A DNA stretch of 64,000 nt from Paramagnetospirillum magneticum AMB-1 (GCF_000009985.1 NC_007626.1:1636745-1700744); one strand, 5' to 3'; positions 52,294 through 61,888 are shown, counted from the first letter of the stretch. Notes: generated from the letters alone by a model not told the origin. Numbers and translations are program-made.

Positions 52294-54885
52294 ATGGATT
52301 TCGAGAAATTTACCGAACGCTGCAAGGGTTTCATCCAGTCGGCTCAGACCCTGGCATTGCGCAGCGGACACCAGCGCCTGACGCCGGAGCATCTGGCCCA
52401 GGTGCTGCTGGCCGACAAGGAAGGTCTGGCCGCCAACCTGATCCGCGCCGCGGGAGGTGACCCCGTGCGGGCGCTGAAAGGCGTCGAGACCGAGCTGGGC
52501 AAGCTGCCCAAGGTGGAAGGCCCCGGCGCCGGCGGCGTCCATCTTGCCCCCGAACTGGCCCGCCTGCTGGATCAGGCGGTGCAGCTGGCCGACAAGGCCG
52601 GGGATTCCTTCGTCACCGCCGAGCGGCTGCTGCTGGCGCTGACCCTGGCCACCGGAACCTCCACGGCCAAGGTGCTGGCCGAGGCCGGCGTCACGCCCCA
52701 GGGCCTCAACCATGCCATCGAGGATGTCCGCAAGGGCCGCAAGGCCAATTCGGCCTCGGCCGAGGACAGCTACGACGCCCTGAAGAAGTACGCCCGCGAC
52801 CTGACCCAGGCGGCCCGCGACGGCAAGCTCGATCCCGTCATCGGCCGCGACGAGGAGATTCGCCGCACCATCCAGGTCTTGAGCCGCCGCACCAAGAACA
52901 ATCCGGTGCTGATCGGCGAGCCCGGCGTGGGCAAAACCGCCATCGTGGAAGGCCTGGCCATCCGCATCATCAACGGCGACGTGCCCGAGACCTTGAAGAA
53001 CAAGCGCCTGATGGTCCTCGACCTCGGCGCCCTGGTGGCCGGTGCCAAGTTCAGGGGTGAGTTCGAGGAGCGCCTGAAGGCGGTCCTCACCGAGGTCACC
53101 GCCGCCAATGGCGAGGTGGTGCTGTTCATCGACGAGATGCACACCCTGATCGGCGCGGGCGCTGCCGAAGGCTCCATGGACGCCTCCAACCTGTTGAAGC
53201 CCGCTTTGGCGCGCGGCGAATTGCACTGCATCGGCGCCACCACGCTGAACGAATACCGCAAGCATGTGGAAAAGGACGCCGCCCTGGCGCGGCGCTTCCA
53301 GCCGGTCTTCGTCTCCGAGCCGGGGGTGGAGGACACCGTCTCCATCTTGCGCGGCCTGAAGGAGAAGTACGAATTGCACCACGGGGTGCGCATCGCCGAC
53401 GGCGCCCTGGTCTCGGCGGCGACGCTCTCCAACCGCTACATCACCGACCGCTTCCTGCCGGACAAGGCCATCGATCTGGTGGACGAGGCGGCCTCGCGGC
53501 TGCGCATGCAGATCGATTCCAAGCCCGAGGCCCTGGACGAGCTGGACCGCCGCATCGTCCAACTGAAGATCGAGCGCGAGGCGCTGCGCAAGGAAAGCGA
53601 TGCCGGCTCCCGCGATCGCCTGGGCAAGCTGGAGGTGGAGCTGAATCAGCTCGAACGGGAATCCTTCGACATGTCCGAGCGCTGGCGGGCCGAGAAAAGC
53701 CAGTTGGCCGATTCCACCAAGGTCAAGGAACAGCTGGAAGAGGCCCGCATCGAACTGGCCAATGCCGAACGCGCCTCCAACTGGGCGCGGGCCGGCGAGC
53801 TGAAGTTCGGGGTCATTCCCGACCTGGAAAAGCGCATCGAGGGCGGCGGGGATTCGGGAAGCCGCATGCTCACCGAATCGGTGACCGAGGAGCACATCGC
53901 CAGCGTGGTGTCGCGCTGGACCGGCATTCCGGTGGAAAAGATGCTGCAGGGCGAGCGCGATAAGCTGCTGGGCATGGAAAGCCGCCTCAAGACCCGGGTG
54001 GTCGGCCAGAGCGAGGCGCTGGTGGCGGTGTCCAACGCCGTGCGCCGGGCGCGTGCCGGCCTGCAGGACCCCAACCGTCCCATCGGCTCGTTTCTGTTCC
54101 TCGGCCCCACCGGCGTGGGCAAGACCGAGCTGACCAAGGCCCTGGCCGAGTTCATGTTTGACGACGAGACCGCCATGGTCCGCATGGACATGAGCGAGTA
54201 CATGGAAAAGCATTCGGTGGCCCGCCTGATCGGCGCGCCGCCCGGCTATGTGGGCTACGAGGAAGGCGGCGCGCTCACCGAGGCGGTACGGCGCCGGCCT
54301 TATCAGGTGATTTTGTTCGACGAGGTGGAAAAGGCCCATCCGGACGTCTTCAACGTGCTGCTGCAGGTCCTCGATGACGGCCGCCTGACCGACGGCCAGG
54401 GCCGCACCGTGGATTTCCGCAACACCCTGATCGTTCTGACCTCCAACCTGGGCTCGGAGATTCTCGCCAACCAGGAGGAAGGCCATGATTCGGCGGAAGT
54501 GCGCGCCGAGGTCATGGAGGTGGTTCGCGCCTCCTTCCGCCCGGAATTCCTCAACCGGCTGGATGAGATCCTGCTGTTCCATCGCCTGGGGCGTGGCGAC
54601 ATGTCGGGCATCGTCGACATCCAGCTGAAGCGCCTTCGCGCCTTGCTGGCCGATCGCAAGATCACCCTGTCCCTGGATGCCGGTGCCATGGAATGGCTGG
54701 CCGAGAAGGGCTATGACCCCGCCTATGGCGCCCGCCCCCTCAAGCGGGTGATCCAGCGCGCCCTGCAGAACCCCCTGGCCGGGCTGATTCTCGAAGGCGT
54801 GGTCAAGGATGGCGACGCGGTGACCGTGGCGGCGGGCGAGGGGGGATTGCTTATGAACGGAAGATTTACAGGGGGTGAGGTGTGA
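52294..54885 (+). CDS. clpB: ATP-dependent disaggregase ClpB
   Basis: The product has 863 aa from ATG 52294 (MDFEKFTERCKGFIQSAQ), chosen because GAGGG precedes it; 52282 is an alternative. The Clp N-domain is at about 1-150, NBD1 has GEPGVGKTAIVEG, the middle coiled coil spans about 400-520, and NBD2 has GPTGVGKTELTKAL. It works with DnaK/DnaJ to dissolve protein aggregates in the cytoplasm. Confidence 0.97.
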   Translation: MDFEKFTERCKGFIQSAQTLALRSGHQRLTPEHLAQVLLADKEGLAANLIRAAGGDPVRALKGVETELGKLPKVEGPGAGGVHLAPELARLLDQAVQLADKAGDSFVTAERLLLALTLATGTSTAKVLAEAGVTPQGLNHAIEDVRKGRKANSASAEDSYDALKKYARDLTQAARDGKLDPVIGRDEEIRRTIQVLSRRTKNNPVLIGEPGVGKTAIVEGLAIRIINGDVPETLKNKRLMVLDLGALVAGAKFRGEFEERLKAVLTEVTAANGEVVLFIDEMHTLIGAGAAEGSMDASNLLKPALARGELHCIGATTLNEYRKHVEKDAALARRFQPVFVSEPGVEDTVSILRGLKEKYELHHGVRIADGALVSAATLSNRYITDRFLPDKAIDLVDEAASRLRMQIDSKPEALDELDRRIVQLKIEREALRKESDAGSRDRLGKLEVELNQLERESFDMSERWRAEKSQLADSTKVKEQLEEARIELANAERASNWARAGELKFGVIPDLEKRIEGGGDSGSRMLTESVTEEHIASVVSRWTGIPVEKMLQGERDKLLGMESRLKTRVVGQSEALVAVSNAVRRARAGLQDPNRPIGSFLFLGPTGVGKTELTKALAEFMFDDETAMVRMDMSEYMEKHSVARLIGAPPGYVGYEEGGALTEAVRRRPYQVILFDEVEKAHPDVFNVLLQVLDDGRLTDGQGRTVDFRNTLIVLTSNLGSEILANQEEGHDSAEVRAEVMEVVRASFRPEFLNRLDEILLFHRLGRGDMSGIVDIQLKRLRALLADRKITLSLDAGAMEWLAEKGYDPAYGARPLKRVIQRALQNPLAGLILEGVVKDGDAVTVAAGEGGLLMNGRFTGGEV

Positions 54886-55036
54886 ATATCCGACCTGTAT
54901 GGGAGGACATAGCTGCTATTCGCGGATGCCGTAGCTGATTTTGTGGCGCAACTTTTTTAAGTCGTGCTAGAAGCCCGTCCTCCAGGTTCTTCCGGTGCTC
55001 CTCTCCCCCCCCATCCCCCCCGGGGAGTACCGGCCA

Positions 55037-55076
55037 GATCGGGTCGCCGCGCAAGCGGCGGCCCGATCGCCTTTTT
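55037..55076 (+). terminator. Intrinsic terminator downstream of clpB
   Basis: GATCGGG-CGCCGC and its complement form a 14-bp stem with a GCAA loop, followed by GCCTTTTT. It lies 152 bases after the clpB stop. Confidence 0.85.
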
Positions 55077-55149
55077 GGGGGATGTTCAATTCAAGACTGA
55101 CGCCGCCGCCATCACCAGGCTTGACCCGGTGATCCATGCAGCCGCCAGC

Positions 55150-55180
55150 CATCATGCCCAGAACAGGTCCGGGCATGATG
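55150..55180 (-). terminator. Hairpin downstream of nifW
   Basis: CATCATGCCC and GGGCATGATG are 10-bp exact arms with an 11-base loop, 31 bases past the nifW stop. It may end the nifVW operon transcript. Confidence 0.55.
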
Positions 55181-55210
55181 GTTTGGAATATGGAAGAGGA
55201 AGGGGCGGCG

Positions 55211-55519
55211 TTACCGCGCCGCCATGGGGCGGATTTCGTTCAGGCCCACGAAGCCCGGATGGGCGTCCTTGAACACCTTGAAGGTCTTGGTGCCGCGGCC
55301 CTCGGCGAAGTCCTCGTAGGCTTCGATCAGGGCGGCACGGGCCACCGCTTCCACCTCGAACTCGGCCAGGCCGTCGACATTGGTGCTGCGCAGCACCTCG
55401 CGGAAGCGCTTGAGGATGTGCAGGCGGCTGACGTTGAGCACCGACTGGTCGAAGGGAACCTGCAGGGTCTGGAAGAACTGCTCGGCGGACGACAGGGTGG
55501 CGAGGGTCTCGAGGATCAT
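55211..55519 (-). CDS. nifW: Nitrogenase-stabilizing protein NifW
   Basis: This 102-aa protein reads LSSAEQFFQTLQVPFDQSVLNVSRLHILKRF, the diagnostic NifW segment. It protects the MoFe protein from oxygen. It is coupled to nifV by ATGA. Confidence 0.93.
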   Translation of the reverse strand: MILETLATLSSAEQFFQTLQVPFDQSVLNVSRLHILKRFREVLRSTNVDGLAEFEVEAVARAALIEAYEDFAEGRGTKTFKVFKDAHPGFVGLNEIRPMAAR

Positions 55520-56661
55520 GACGGGACTCCGGTGATGGCGGTGGCGGTTCCGGCGAAACGCCGCAAATCGTCTGCGGTGGGGATGGTCTTGGTGGTCGAG
55601 GCGTGGCGGCGGACCTGGGCCAGCATGGCGCGGGCTTTCGCCGCATCCACCTCCAGCCCGATCTCGCGGCAGGCGTGCAGCACCGAGGTCAGGCCCGAAT
55701 GCTTGCCCAGCACCAGACGGTGGCCGCGGCCCAACTCGGCCGGGTCTAGCGCCTGATAGGTGCGGGGATCGCGCAGCAGGCCGCTGACATGGATGCCGGA
55801 TTCGTGGGTGAAGATGTTCTCGCCGACGATGCTCTTGTCCACCGGCACCGGGCGGCCCGAGGCCTCGGCCACCAGCTTGGACACCCGGCCCAACTGGCGC
55901 TTGTCGATGCCGGTTTCCCGGCCGTAGAGGTGGCCCAGCGCCACCACCACCTCTTCCAGGGGGGCGTTGCCGGCCCGCTCGCCCAGGCCGTTGACCGTGG
56001 TGCTCACATGCGTGGCGCCGCCCCGGACGGCGGCCAGGGAATTGGCGGTGGCCAGCCCCAGGTCGTCGTGGGCGTGAATTTCTAGTTCCATGGAGGTGGC
56101 GGCGCGCAGGGCGCGGAAGGCGTCGTGCACGGCGAAGGGGTCCATGATCCCCATGGTATCGGCGAAGCGGAAGCGCTGGGCGCCCGCCGCCTCGCAGGCC
56201 CGCACCACATCGGCCAGGAAGGCCGGATCGGCGCGCGAGCTGTCCTCGCCGCCCACCAGGACGTCAAAGCCCATGGCGCGGGCCTTGCCCACCATGACGC
56301 GGATATGCTCCAGCGCCCAGGCGCGGTCGCGGCCCATCTTGGCGGCCAGTTGCAGGTCGGAGACCGGAATGGACAGGTTGACGGTGGCGACGTCGCACAG
56401 CGCCGCCGCCTCCAGGTCGTCTTCCATCATCCGGCACCAGGCGATCAGCCGGGCCTTGAGGCCGAGGCCCGCCACCTTGCGGATGGCGGCCTGTTCCTCG
56501 GCTCCCATGGCGGGAATGCCCACCTCGATCTCCGGTACGCCGGCGATGTCCAGCGTCCGGGCGATATCCAGCTTCTCGTCCAGGCGGAACGCGACCCCGG
56601 CGGTCTGCTCTCCATCCCTCAGAGTCGTATCGTTCATGACGATGGTGGCGGCCTTCGTCAT
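55516..56661 (-). CDS. nifV: Homocitrate synthase NifV
   Basis: This 381-aa DRE-TIM metallolyase makes homocitrate, the organic ligand of FeMo-cofactor, from acetyl-CoA and 2-oxoglutarate. Motifs are NDTTLRDGEQTAGVAF (about 9-24) and ELEIHAHDDLGLATANS. The start was taken at MTKAATIV; the longer open frame reads into the upstream gene. It is second in the iscA-like-nifV-nifW operon. Confidence 0.95.
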   Translation of the reverse strand: MTKAATIVMNDTTLRDGEQTAGVAFRLDEKLDIARTLDIAGVPEIEVGIPAMGAEEQAAIRKVAGLGLKARLIAWCRMMEDDLEAAALCDVATVNLSIPVSDLQLAAKMGRDRAWALEHIRVMVGKARAMGFDVLVGGEDSSRADPAFLADVVRACEAAGAQRFRFADTMGIMDPFAVHDAFRALRAATSMELEIHAHDDLGLATANSLAAVRGGATHVSTTVNGLGERAGNAPLEEVVVALGHLYGRETGIDKRQLGRVSKLVAEASGRPVPVDKSIVGENIFTHESGIHVSGLLRDPRTYQALDPAELGRGHRLVLGKHSGLTSVLHACREIGLEVDAAKARAMLAQVRRHASTTKTIPTADDLRRFAGTATAITGVPS

Positions 56662-56672
56662 GGCGGGGTCTC

Positions 56673-57011
56673 CTAGCCGCAGCTCTTCATGGCGCAGGAA
56701 CAGCCGCCGCCGGCGGTGGTGGTGGGGGCGGGGGGCTGGTTGGGATTGTCGAACACGAAGCCCGAGCCCATGGCGGAGCTGTCCACGTAATCCATGGTCG
56801 CTCCCGTCAGCCACAGGGCCGAGCCGGGATCGATGAACACCTTCACGTCGGAGAACTCCAGGACCTGATCGTCCTCGGCGGCGTTCTCTTCCAGTCCCAT
56901 GTTGTAGGAAAAGCCCGAACAGCTTTTGTTGACCATGATCCGCAGACCCAGGTACTCGCCGTTGCAGACCTCGCGGATGACGTCGATGGCCTTGTCGGTC
57001 AGGTTCATCAT
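56673..57011 (-). CDS. HesB/IscA-like nif-associated Fe-S protein
   Basis: The 112-aa A-type iron-sulfur carrier has Cys in NKSCSGFSYNMGL and a C-terminal GGGCSCAMKSCG, the C-x(n)-C-x-C arrangement with one extra Cys. It is the first gene of the sigma54 operon with nifV and nifW, so it likely supplies clusters to nitrogenase maturation. Confidence 0.88.
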   Translation of the reverse strand: MMNLTDKAIDVIREVCNGEYLGLRIMVNKSCSGFSYNMGLEENAAEDDQVLEFSDVKVFIDPGSALWLTGATMDYVDSSAMGSGFVFDNPNQPPAPTTTAGGGCSCAMKSCG

Positions 57012-57056
57012 GACTGTGTCCTCCTTGCCGGAACCAATGTCCTGTCCTTTGGATCA

Positions 57057-57071
57057 GCAAGAAGGGTGCCA
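57057..57071 (-). promoter_or_regulatory. Sigma54 promoter of the iscA-like-nifV-nifW operon
   Basis: Minus strand TGGCACCCTTCTTGC is an exact -24 GG / -12 GC element with correct spacing, 46 bases before the ATG. Confidence 0.9.
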
Positions 57072-57092
57072 AGTGCTAGCGCATTGAAAACA

Positions 57093-57710
57093 CTAGAAGG
57101 ATGCGGGAGGGGAATCCGACAATGTCGACTTTGCGACAAGCAGCGAGACGCCGTCCTCGGCCCCGAAGCAGGTGGTGAAGTCGGTGCAGACCTCGCAATT
57201 GGGCGACTTGCAGATCATGACGCCTTCCCTCTGGCAGAGTTCGCGGTAGAAGAACTTCTTCCACTTCATGTCGCGGCTGTTCAGCTCGGCCAGGCCGAGG
57301 AAGTGGCGGCGCATCAGCCCGGACAGATCGGCGCGGCTGGTCAGTCCCAGGTCCTGCCACAGGTGGTTGGCGCCCAGGCAACGCCGCGCTACCACATGGG
57401 CCATCCATTCCTCCTCGATGAGGCCCCGTGTCCGGTGTTCCAGCAACAGGGCGCGAAGATCGGGCTCCTCGATGGTCAGCGGCTCGTCGCCATGGCCGTC
57501 CAGGGACAATCCCGAAAGCAGGCCAGGGGCGTGGGGGAAGCTTCGCCCCACCAGCGCCGCCAGGCATTCCTCGGAAAGCCCAAGCCCCACCGTCAGGCTT
57601 TCTCCCGGCGTGGAGAGGGCCATGGCGATGGCACAGGCGAACAGGTGGCGGTCGAACGGATCGCCGCCGCCGGGGCCGGACATCAGACGGGCGTAGATCT
57701 CCTTGGCCAT
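57093..57710 (-). CDS. nifQ: NifQ, molybdenum donor protein
   Basis: This 205-aa protein ends with MICKSPNCEVCTDFTTCFG, the C-x4-C-x2-C-x5-C motif that binds the Mo-Fe-S cluster, near residue 185. It delivers Mo to NifEN/NifH. It is the last gene of the nifE operon. The NifA binding site of the next operon lies inside its 3' coding end. Confidence 0.93.
   Translation of the reverse strand: MAKEIYARLMSGPGGGDPFDRHLFACAIAMALSTPGESLTVGLGLSEECLAALVGRSFPHAPGLLSGLSLDGHGDEPLTIEEPDLRALLLEHRTRGLIEEEWMAHVVARRCLGANHLWQDLGLTSRADLSGLMRRHFLGLAELNSRDMKWKKFFYRELCQREGVMICKSPNCEVCTDFTTCFGAEDGVSLLVAKSTLSDSPPASF
57123..57138. promoter_or_regulatory. NifA upstream activator site inside nifQ
   Basis: TGT-CGACTTTGCG-ACA, exact TGT-N10-ACA, with its near edge 52 bases from the -24 element at 57071. 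Confidence 0.85.
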
Positions 57711-57736
57711 GGCTTTGTCCTCCTGGAACAGGGTGT

Positions 57737-57842
57737 TGTCATCCCGAGCCTTGGCGAGGGATCTCTTCCTGGACCGTCGGCTTCGATCCGGACCGAGCGT
57801 TCCAGAATGAGATCCCTCCTCCCGAAGGTCGTCGGGATGACA
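57737..57842. repeat. Long inverted-repeat element (TGTCATCCCGA family), copy 2
   Basis: It has the same ends and the same inner GGGATCTC / GAGATCCC pairing as 42695-42794, with a diverged loop. It sits between fdxB and nifQ within an operon, so its RNA would form a 100-base hairpin in the transcript. Confidence 0.8.
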
Positions 57843-57849
57843 CTCACAT

Positions 57850-58149
57850 TCACGCCGGAACCGGCTCGTGAGTCTGGGCCTTGGTGCCGCAGACGGCGAA
57901 ACAGGCGCCACAGCCGATACAATTGCCCTCATTGGCAATGGCCATGACGGTCTTCTCGATCTCGCCGTCGTCGTCCTCTTCGGGGTCGATGTACTCGCCC
58001 TCTTCGCTGAAGCCCATCAGCTTCATGACGCTGTGGGTGCAGACCTTGAAGCAGCGGCCGCAGCCGATGCACAGCTCGGCGCTGATCTTGGTCAGGTACT
58101 TGGGGATCCAGACCGACCCGTCGCGGGTGGTGAATTGGCGAAACGACAT
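57850..58149 (-). CDS. fdxB: Nif-associated 2[4Fe-4S] ferredoxin (FdxB type)
   Basis: The 99-aa protein has two clusters of cysteines, CIGCGRCFKVC (about 27-37) and CIGCGACFAVC (about 77-87), separated by an acidic insert (EEDDDGEIEK). This is the nif ferredoxin III pattern. It likely gives electrons to cofactor assembly. Confidence 0.92.
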   Translation of the reverse strand: MSFRQFTTRDGSVWIPKYLTKISAELCIGCGRCFKVCTHSVMKLMGFSEEGEYIDPEEDDDGEIEKTVMAIANEGNCIGCGACFAVCGTKAQTHEPVPA

Positions 58150-58175
58150 GGAACTCTCCCTCTCTTGGGTTTAGG

Positions 58176-58622
58176 TCAGGCGGCGGCGACGTCGGGATAC
58201 TTCTCAATGGTGGCGACGCCTTCATCGATGAGCTTCTGGGCCTTGGCGCTCATGGCCTCGACCGAGTCGAAGCCGAAGCGGTGCAGTTCGCGCATGTAGG
58301 AATTGACCGCCACCAGCTTGCCGGCGGTCAGGATCATGCGGCCCCAGCCTTCGTGGTGAATCTTCATGATCGGCGCGATGGCGCGGCCGGTCTTGTTCTC
58401 GATGGCCATGGCGATGGCGTTGAAATACTGCTCGACCCGCCACAGGATGTCGGGGTCGGGATCGCCGAACAGCGGGATCTCCCGGCGCTGCTCCTTGCTA
58501 AGGATATAGGGCGCCAGCACGTCGTCATCCGACATGGATTCCCATGCCCCGCTCATGTCCTGGGCGCGGATGAACATGCACAGATTCTTGATGAAGGGAT
58601 CCTGGGTGGCGGTGGCGGTCAT
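58176..58622 (-). CDS. NifX-associated protein (DUF269)
   Basis: The 148-aa helical protein carries PFIKNLCMFIRAQDMSGAWE and YFNAIAMAIENKTGRAI, matching DUF269 proteins always found next to nifX. Its biochemical role is not established. ATG 58622 was chosen by family alignment. Confidence 0.9.
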   Translation of the reverse strand: MTATATQDPFIKNLCMFIRAQDMSGAWESMSDDDVLAPYILSKEQRREIPLFGDPDPDILWRVEQYFNAIAMAIENKTGRAIAPIMKIHHEGWGRMILTAGKLVAVNSYMRELHRFGFDSVEAMSAKAQKLIDEGVATIEKYPDVAAA

Positions 58623-58639
58623 GGCTGGACTCCTGTCGG

Positions 58640-59059
58640 TTATTCGTCGTCGTCGACGAAGCGCTCGTCGCCGGCCTCGCCGTCGCGCATGGCCTTTCTC
58701 AGCCACGGCGGCGGATTGCCCTTCAGCATGGTGCGGACCCGCTCGATCACATCCGAGATGGGCTCGTCGTTGGGCAGCTTGATGGGGTGGACGTTGACGC
58801 GGACCACGCGGGCGGCGGCCGGGCCGCCGATGGCGCGGCAGAACAGCAGGGCGGCGCCCTTCAGCGCGGAGATCTTGGCGGCCAGACGGTCCTCGCCGTC
58901 TTCCTTGTGGTTGCCGTCCTCGGCGGAGACGTTGTCGAACTGCACCGCTTCGAGGAAGCTGTGACCTTCGGGGCCAACGTCGTAGAACATGAAGGTCTTG
59001 GCGCTGGCGAAGTGGGCGTCGACGCGCTGGCGGTCCTGGGTGGCGACGGCGATTCTCAT
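58640..59059 (-). CDS. nifX: NifX, FeMo-co precursor carrier
   Basis: This 139-aa protein opens MRIAVATQDRQRVDAHFASA and belongs to the Dinitrogenase iron-molybdenum cofactor family. It holds NifB-co/VK-cluster between NifEN steps. AAAGGAGG precedes the ATG. Confidence 0.93.
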   Translation of the reverse strand: MRIAVATQDRQRVDAHFASAKTFMFYDVGPEGHSFLEAVQFDNVSAEDGNHKEDGEDRLAAKISALKGAALLFCRAIGGPAAARVVRVNVHPIKLPNDEPISDVIERVRTMLKGNPPPWLRKAMRDGEAGDERFVDDDE

Positions 59060-59111
59060 GTGACCTCCTTTGATCTTCGGTCTCGATCCCTGGGAAGGGG
59101 GCGCGGCGGGA

Positions 59112-60470
59112 TCAACCAGCCGCAGCACTCTGGTGACCATGGGCGTGCTCCGACTGCTGGTGGGCGTGTCCGGGGCGCTCCATCAGGATGTTGCCCAATT
59201 GGGTGATCAGGTCCCGCGTGCCGCGGTAACCCGCCGATGTCAGGTGGGCGGCGCCCAGGCGGTCGAACACCGGAAAGCCGGCGCGGAACAGCGGGATGCC
59301 GTGATGGGCGGCCACCTGACGTCCATTGGAATTGGCGATGATCAGGTCGGCGCCGCCGGCCTCCAGGATCTGGTCCTCCAGATCCTCGAAATCGCCGACG
59401 ATGATCCGTTCGGCCTTCAGCTCGGCCAGCATGGGGACGGGCTGGGTGGTGACCGCCGCCGCGACGGTGGCGCCCATGTCGGTGGCCAGCTTGCCCATGC
59501 TCCACAGCAAGGCGGGCTCGGCGGCGATGGCGATGGAGCGGCCGCCGAAATAGAAGTGGCCGTCCAGCATGGCGTCCACCAGCTGCGAGCGGGCGCGGCG
59601 CTGGCGGGCGGGAACGGGAACGCCGGCCACGGTGGACAGGCAGACCATCAGGCGGTCGACGGCATCCAGGCCGGTGACCCGGTCCAGCACCACCGAGGGA
59701 ACGCCGGTGATGGTCTCGGCGGTCTTGGCGGCGATGCGCATGTGCTCGCCGATGGCGATGGTCAGGCGTGCCCGGCCCATCTCGCGCACCTGGGCGACGG
59801 CGGTGCCGCCCAGGGTGGTGGGGGTATAGGCGTCGGGCACATGGCCGTCCAGGGAGTCCGACAGGTCGGGCAGGACCATGGCCTCCAGGCCGAAATCGGC
59901 GATGATGTCCTTTAAGGCCTCCACGTCACCGGGGGTGAGATGGGCGCCGGGCAGCAGGTTGACCCGGTCCAGCTTGGCGTGGTTGCCGGACGGCTTGGCC
60001 AGGCTCTTGATGATGGCGGTCACCGCCTTGCCCCAGCCGGTCTCCAGCGAGCCCGAGAAGTCGGGGGCCGAGACGTCGACCACGGCGATATCGGCCAGTT
60101 CCTTGTTGCGTGCCCGAATGACCTTGACGTCGCCGGCCATGTCTTCGCCGCGGGTCTCGGTCAGGGCGGTGGAGATCAGGCCGATGATTTCCGGCTTGGC
60201 GCGCTTGGCGATGTTGAGGAGACCTTCCTCCACCTGGTCCATGCCACCCAGGATGGTGCTGATCTCGTTCATGGCGGTGGTCTGCAGCGGGATGGCCTCG
60301 CGGAAGTGGCGGACCATCATCACCAGGGCGAAGGCGGTGCAGCCCTGGGAGCCGTGGAACATGGGCAGGCAGCCCTTCATCCCCATGAAGGCCAGCGCCG
60401 CGCCCAGCGGCGCGCTGACCTTGAGCGGAGAGGTGGAAAGCGCCTTGTTGTGGTCGACGATAAGGGCCAT
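59112..60470 (-). CDS. nifN: FeMo-cofactor scaffold subunit NifN
   Basis: This 452-aa NifD/K-family protein has MGMKGCLPMFHGSQGCTAFA near the N-terminus and a His-rich C-terminus (GHAHQQSEHAHGHQSAAAG). ATG 60470 shares its A with the nifE stop. It pairs with NifE as an alpha2beta2 scaffold on which FeMo-co is finished. The His-rich tail may bind metal. Confidence 0.95.
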   Translation of the reverse strand: MALIVDHNKALSTSPLKVSAPLGAALAFMGMKGCLPMFHGSQGCTAFALVMMVRHFREAIPLQTTAMNEISTILGGMDQVEEGLLNIAKRAKPEIIGLISTALTETRGEDMAGDVKVIRARNKELADIAVVDVSAPDFSGSLETGWGKAVTAIIKSLAKPSGNHAKLDRVNLLPGAHLTPGDVEALKDIIADFGLEAMVLPDLSDSLDGHVPDAYTPTTLGGTAVAQVREMGRARLTIAIGEHMRIAAKTAETITGVPSVVLDRVTGLDAVDRLMVCLSTVAGVPVPARQRRARSQLVDAMLDGHFYFGGRSIAIAAEPALLWSMGKLATDMGATVAAAVTTQPVPMLAELKAERIIVGDFEDLEDQILEAGGADLIIANSNGRQVAAHHGIPLFRAGFPVFDRLGAAHLTSAGYRGTRDLITQLGNILMERPGHAHQQSEHAHGHQSAAAG

Positions 60471-61852
60471 CACGAATTCTCCCAGGGGGCGGGGGCGCGG
60501 ACCTGCGCCCAGATCGGGCTGTTGATGGAAAGATCGATCTCGCGCACCAGGGCCACCATGCCGTCATAGGCGGCATAGCCGTGGTGGCGTTCCTGATTGA
60601 TGTCGATCCAGGGGGTGCGGGCCTTCAGCGCCACGAATTGCGAACGTCCGCCCGACAGCATCATGTCGGCCTTGCCGTCCTTGAACATGGCGTACATGTC
60701 GCGCGGCGTGATGGCGTCGGCCAGCTTGTCCTCGTCGCCGCCCAGACGTTCCAGCGCCTTGGACTTGTCGGCCTCGGTGGCCTTGCGGACCGAGGAGCCC
60801 ACCACTTCCATGCCCACTTCCTGCAGGGCCTGGATCACCGACCAGCTTTTGACGCCGCCGGTGTAAAGCAGCACCTTGCGGCCCGCCAGACGGGCCTTGT
60901 AGGGCTCCAGCCGCGCCCAGGCCTTGGCCTCTTCCTCGGCGATCAGAGCCTCGGTGCGGTCGGTCAGGGTGGGATCGGCGCCGCGCTCCACCAGCATGCG
61001 GGCGATGTTGCGCAGGGCGTCCGAGGTGTCGGAGATGCCGTAGAACGAGCCTTCGAAGTAGGGGATGCCCCACTTCTCCTTCATCTTGCGGGCGAGCGTC
61101 ACCAGGGCCTGGGAGCACAGCACCATGTTGGCGCGCGCCGTGTGGCAGGCCGCCACCTCGCGATAGCGGGCGTCGCCGGTGATGGAGGCGCGCAGGCGGA
61201 TCCCCAGGCGGGCCAGCAGGGGGCGGAACTGGTCCAGCTCGCCCGCCACGTTGTACTCGCCCAGGATATTGATGTCGCAGGGGCCGGCATCGTCGGGCTC
61301 CACCGTGCCGATCACATGCTCGAACAGCGCCTCGCCGCCTAAGCGGTTGCCCAGGTTCTTCGAGCCGACGAAGCCCGGCGAATTGATCGGGATCACCGGG
61401 GTGCCCAGGCGCTGGGTGGCGGCGCGGCACACGGCGTCCACGTCGTCGCCGATCAGCGAGCCGACACAGGTCTGGTAGACGAAGACGGCGGGCGGGTTGT
61501 GGCGGGCGATGGCCTGCTTGATGGCCTTGTAGAGCTTCTTCTCGCCACCGGCGATAATGTCCAGGTTGGTCAGATCGGTGGTGAAGCCCTTGCGGTAGAG
61601 GTCCGAGCCGCTGCTCCAGGAATTACGGCCGTCCCAGGAATTGCCCTCGCAGGCGATGGGGCCGTGGACGAGATGGACCACGTCGGTGATGGGCTGGAGC
61701 GCGATCTTGGCACCGTCGAAGGCGCAGCCGCCGGCGGCGGCGCCGGGGGTGAGCGACTTGCCGCAGCCCTTCTTGCGCTCACCTTCGGATTTCGCCTGGT
61801 TGGTGGCGCATCCGGGTTCGTGCATCAGTTCGGCGATCTTGGCCTTCAGCAT
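60470..61852 (-). CDS. nifE: FeMo-cofactor scaffold subunit NifE
   Basis: The 460-aa protein has CATNQAKSEGERKKGCGKSL near residues 15-35, then GGCAFDGAKIALQPITDVVHLVHGP, the cluster-ligand region of NifE. It is the first gene of the operon. It resembles NifD but serves cofactor assembly. Confidence 0.96.
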   Translation of the reverse strand: MLKAKIAELMHEPGCATNQAKSEGERKKGCGKSLTPGAAAGGCAFDGAKIALQPITDVVHLVHGPIACEGNSWDGRNSWSSGSDLYRKGFTTDLTNLDIIAGGEKKLYKAIKQAIARHNPPAVFVYQTCVGSLIGDDVDAVCRAATQRLGTPVIPINSPGFVGSKNLGNRLGGEALFEHVIGTVEPDDAGPCDINILGEYNVAGELDQFRPLLARLGIRLRASITGDARYREVAACHTARANMVLCSQALVTLARKMKEKWGIPYFEGSFYGISDTSDALRNIARMLVERGADPTLTDRTEALIAEEEAKAWARLEPYKARLAGRKVLLYTGGVKSWSVIQALQEVGMEVVGSSVRKATEADKSKALERLGGDEDKLADAITPRDMYAMFKDGKADMMLSGGRSQFVALKARTPWIDINQERHHGYAAYDGMVALVREIDLSINSPIWAQVRAPAPWENS

Positions 61853-61888
61853 GGCGGACCTCGCGTAAAGCGGTTCGGGTCCTGACTC

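Noticed and set aside
52213..54582. 789-codon leftward ORF
   Set aside because: It is antisense of clpB, whose family match is unambiguous.
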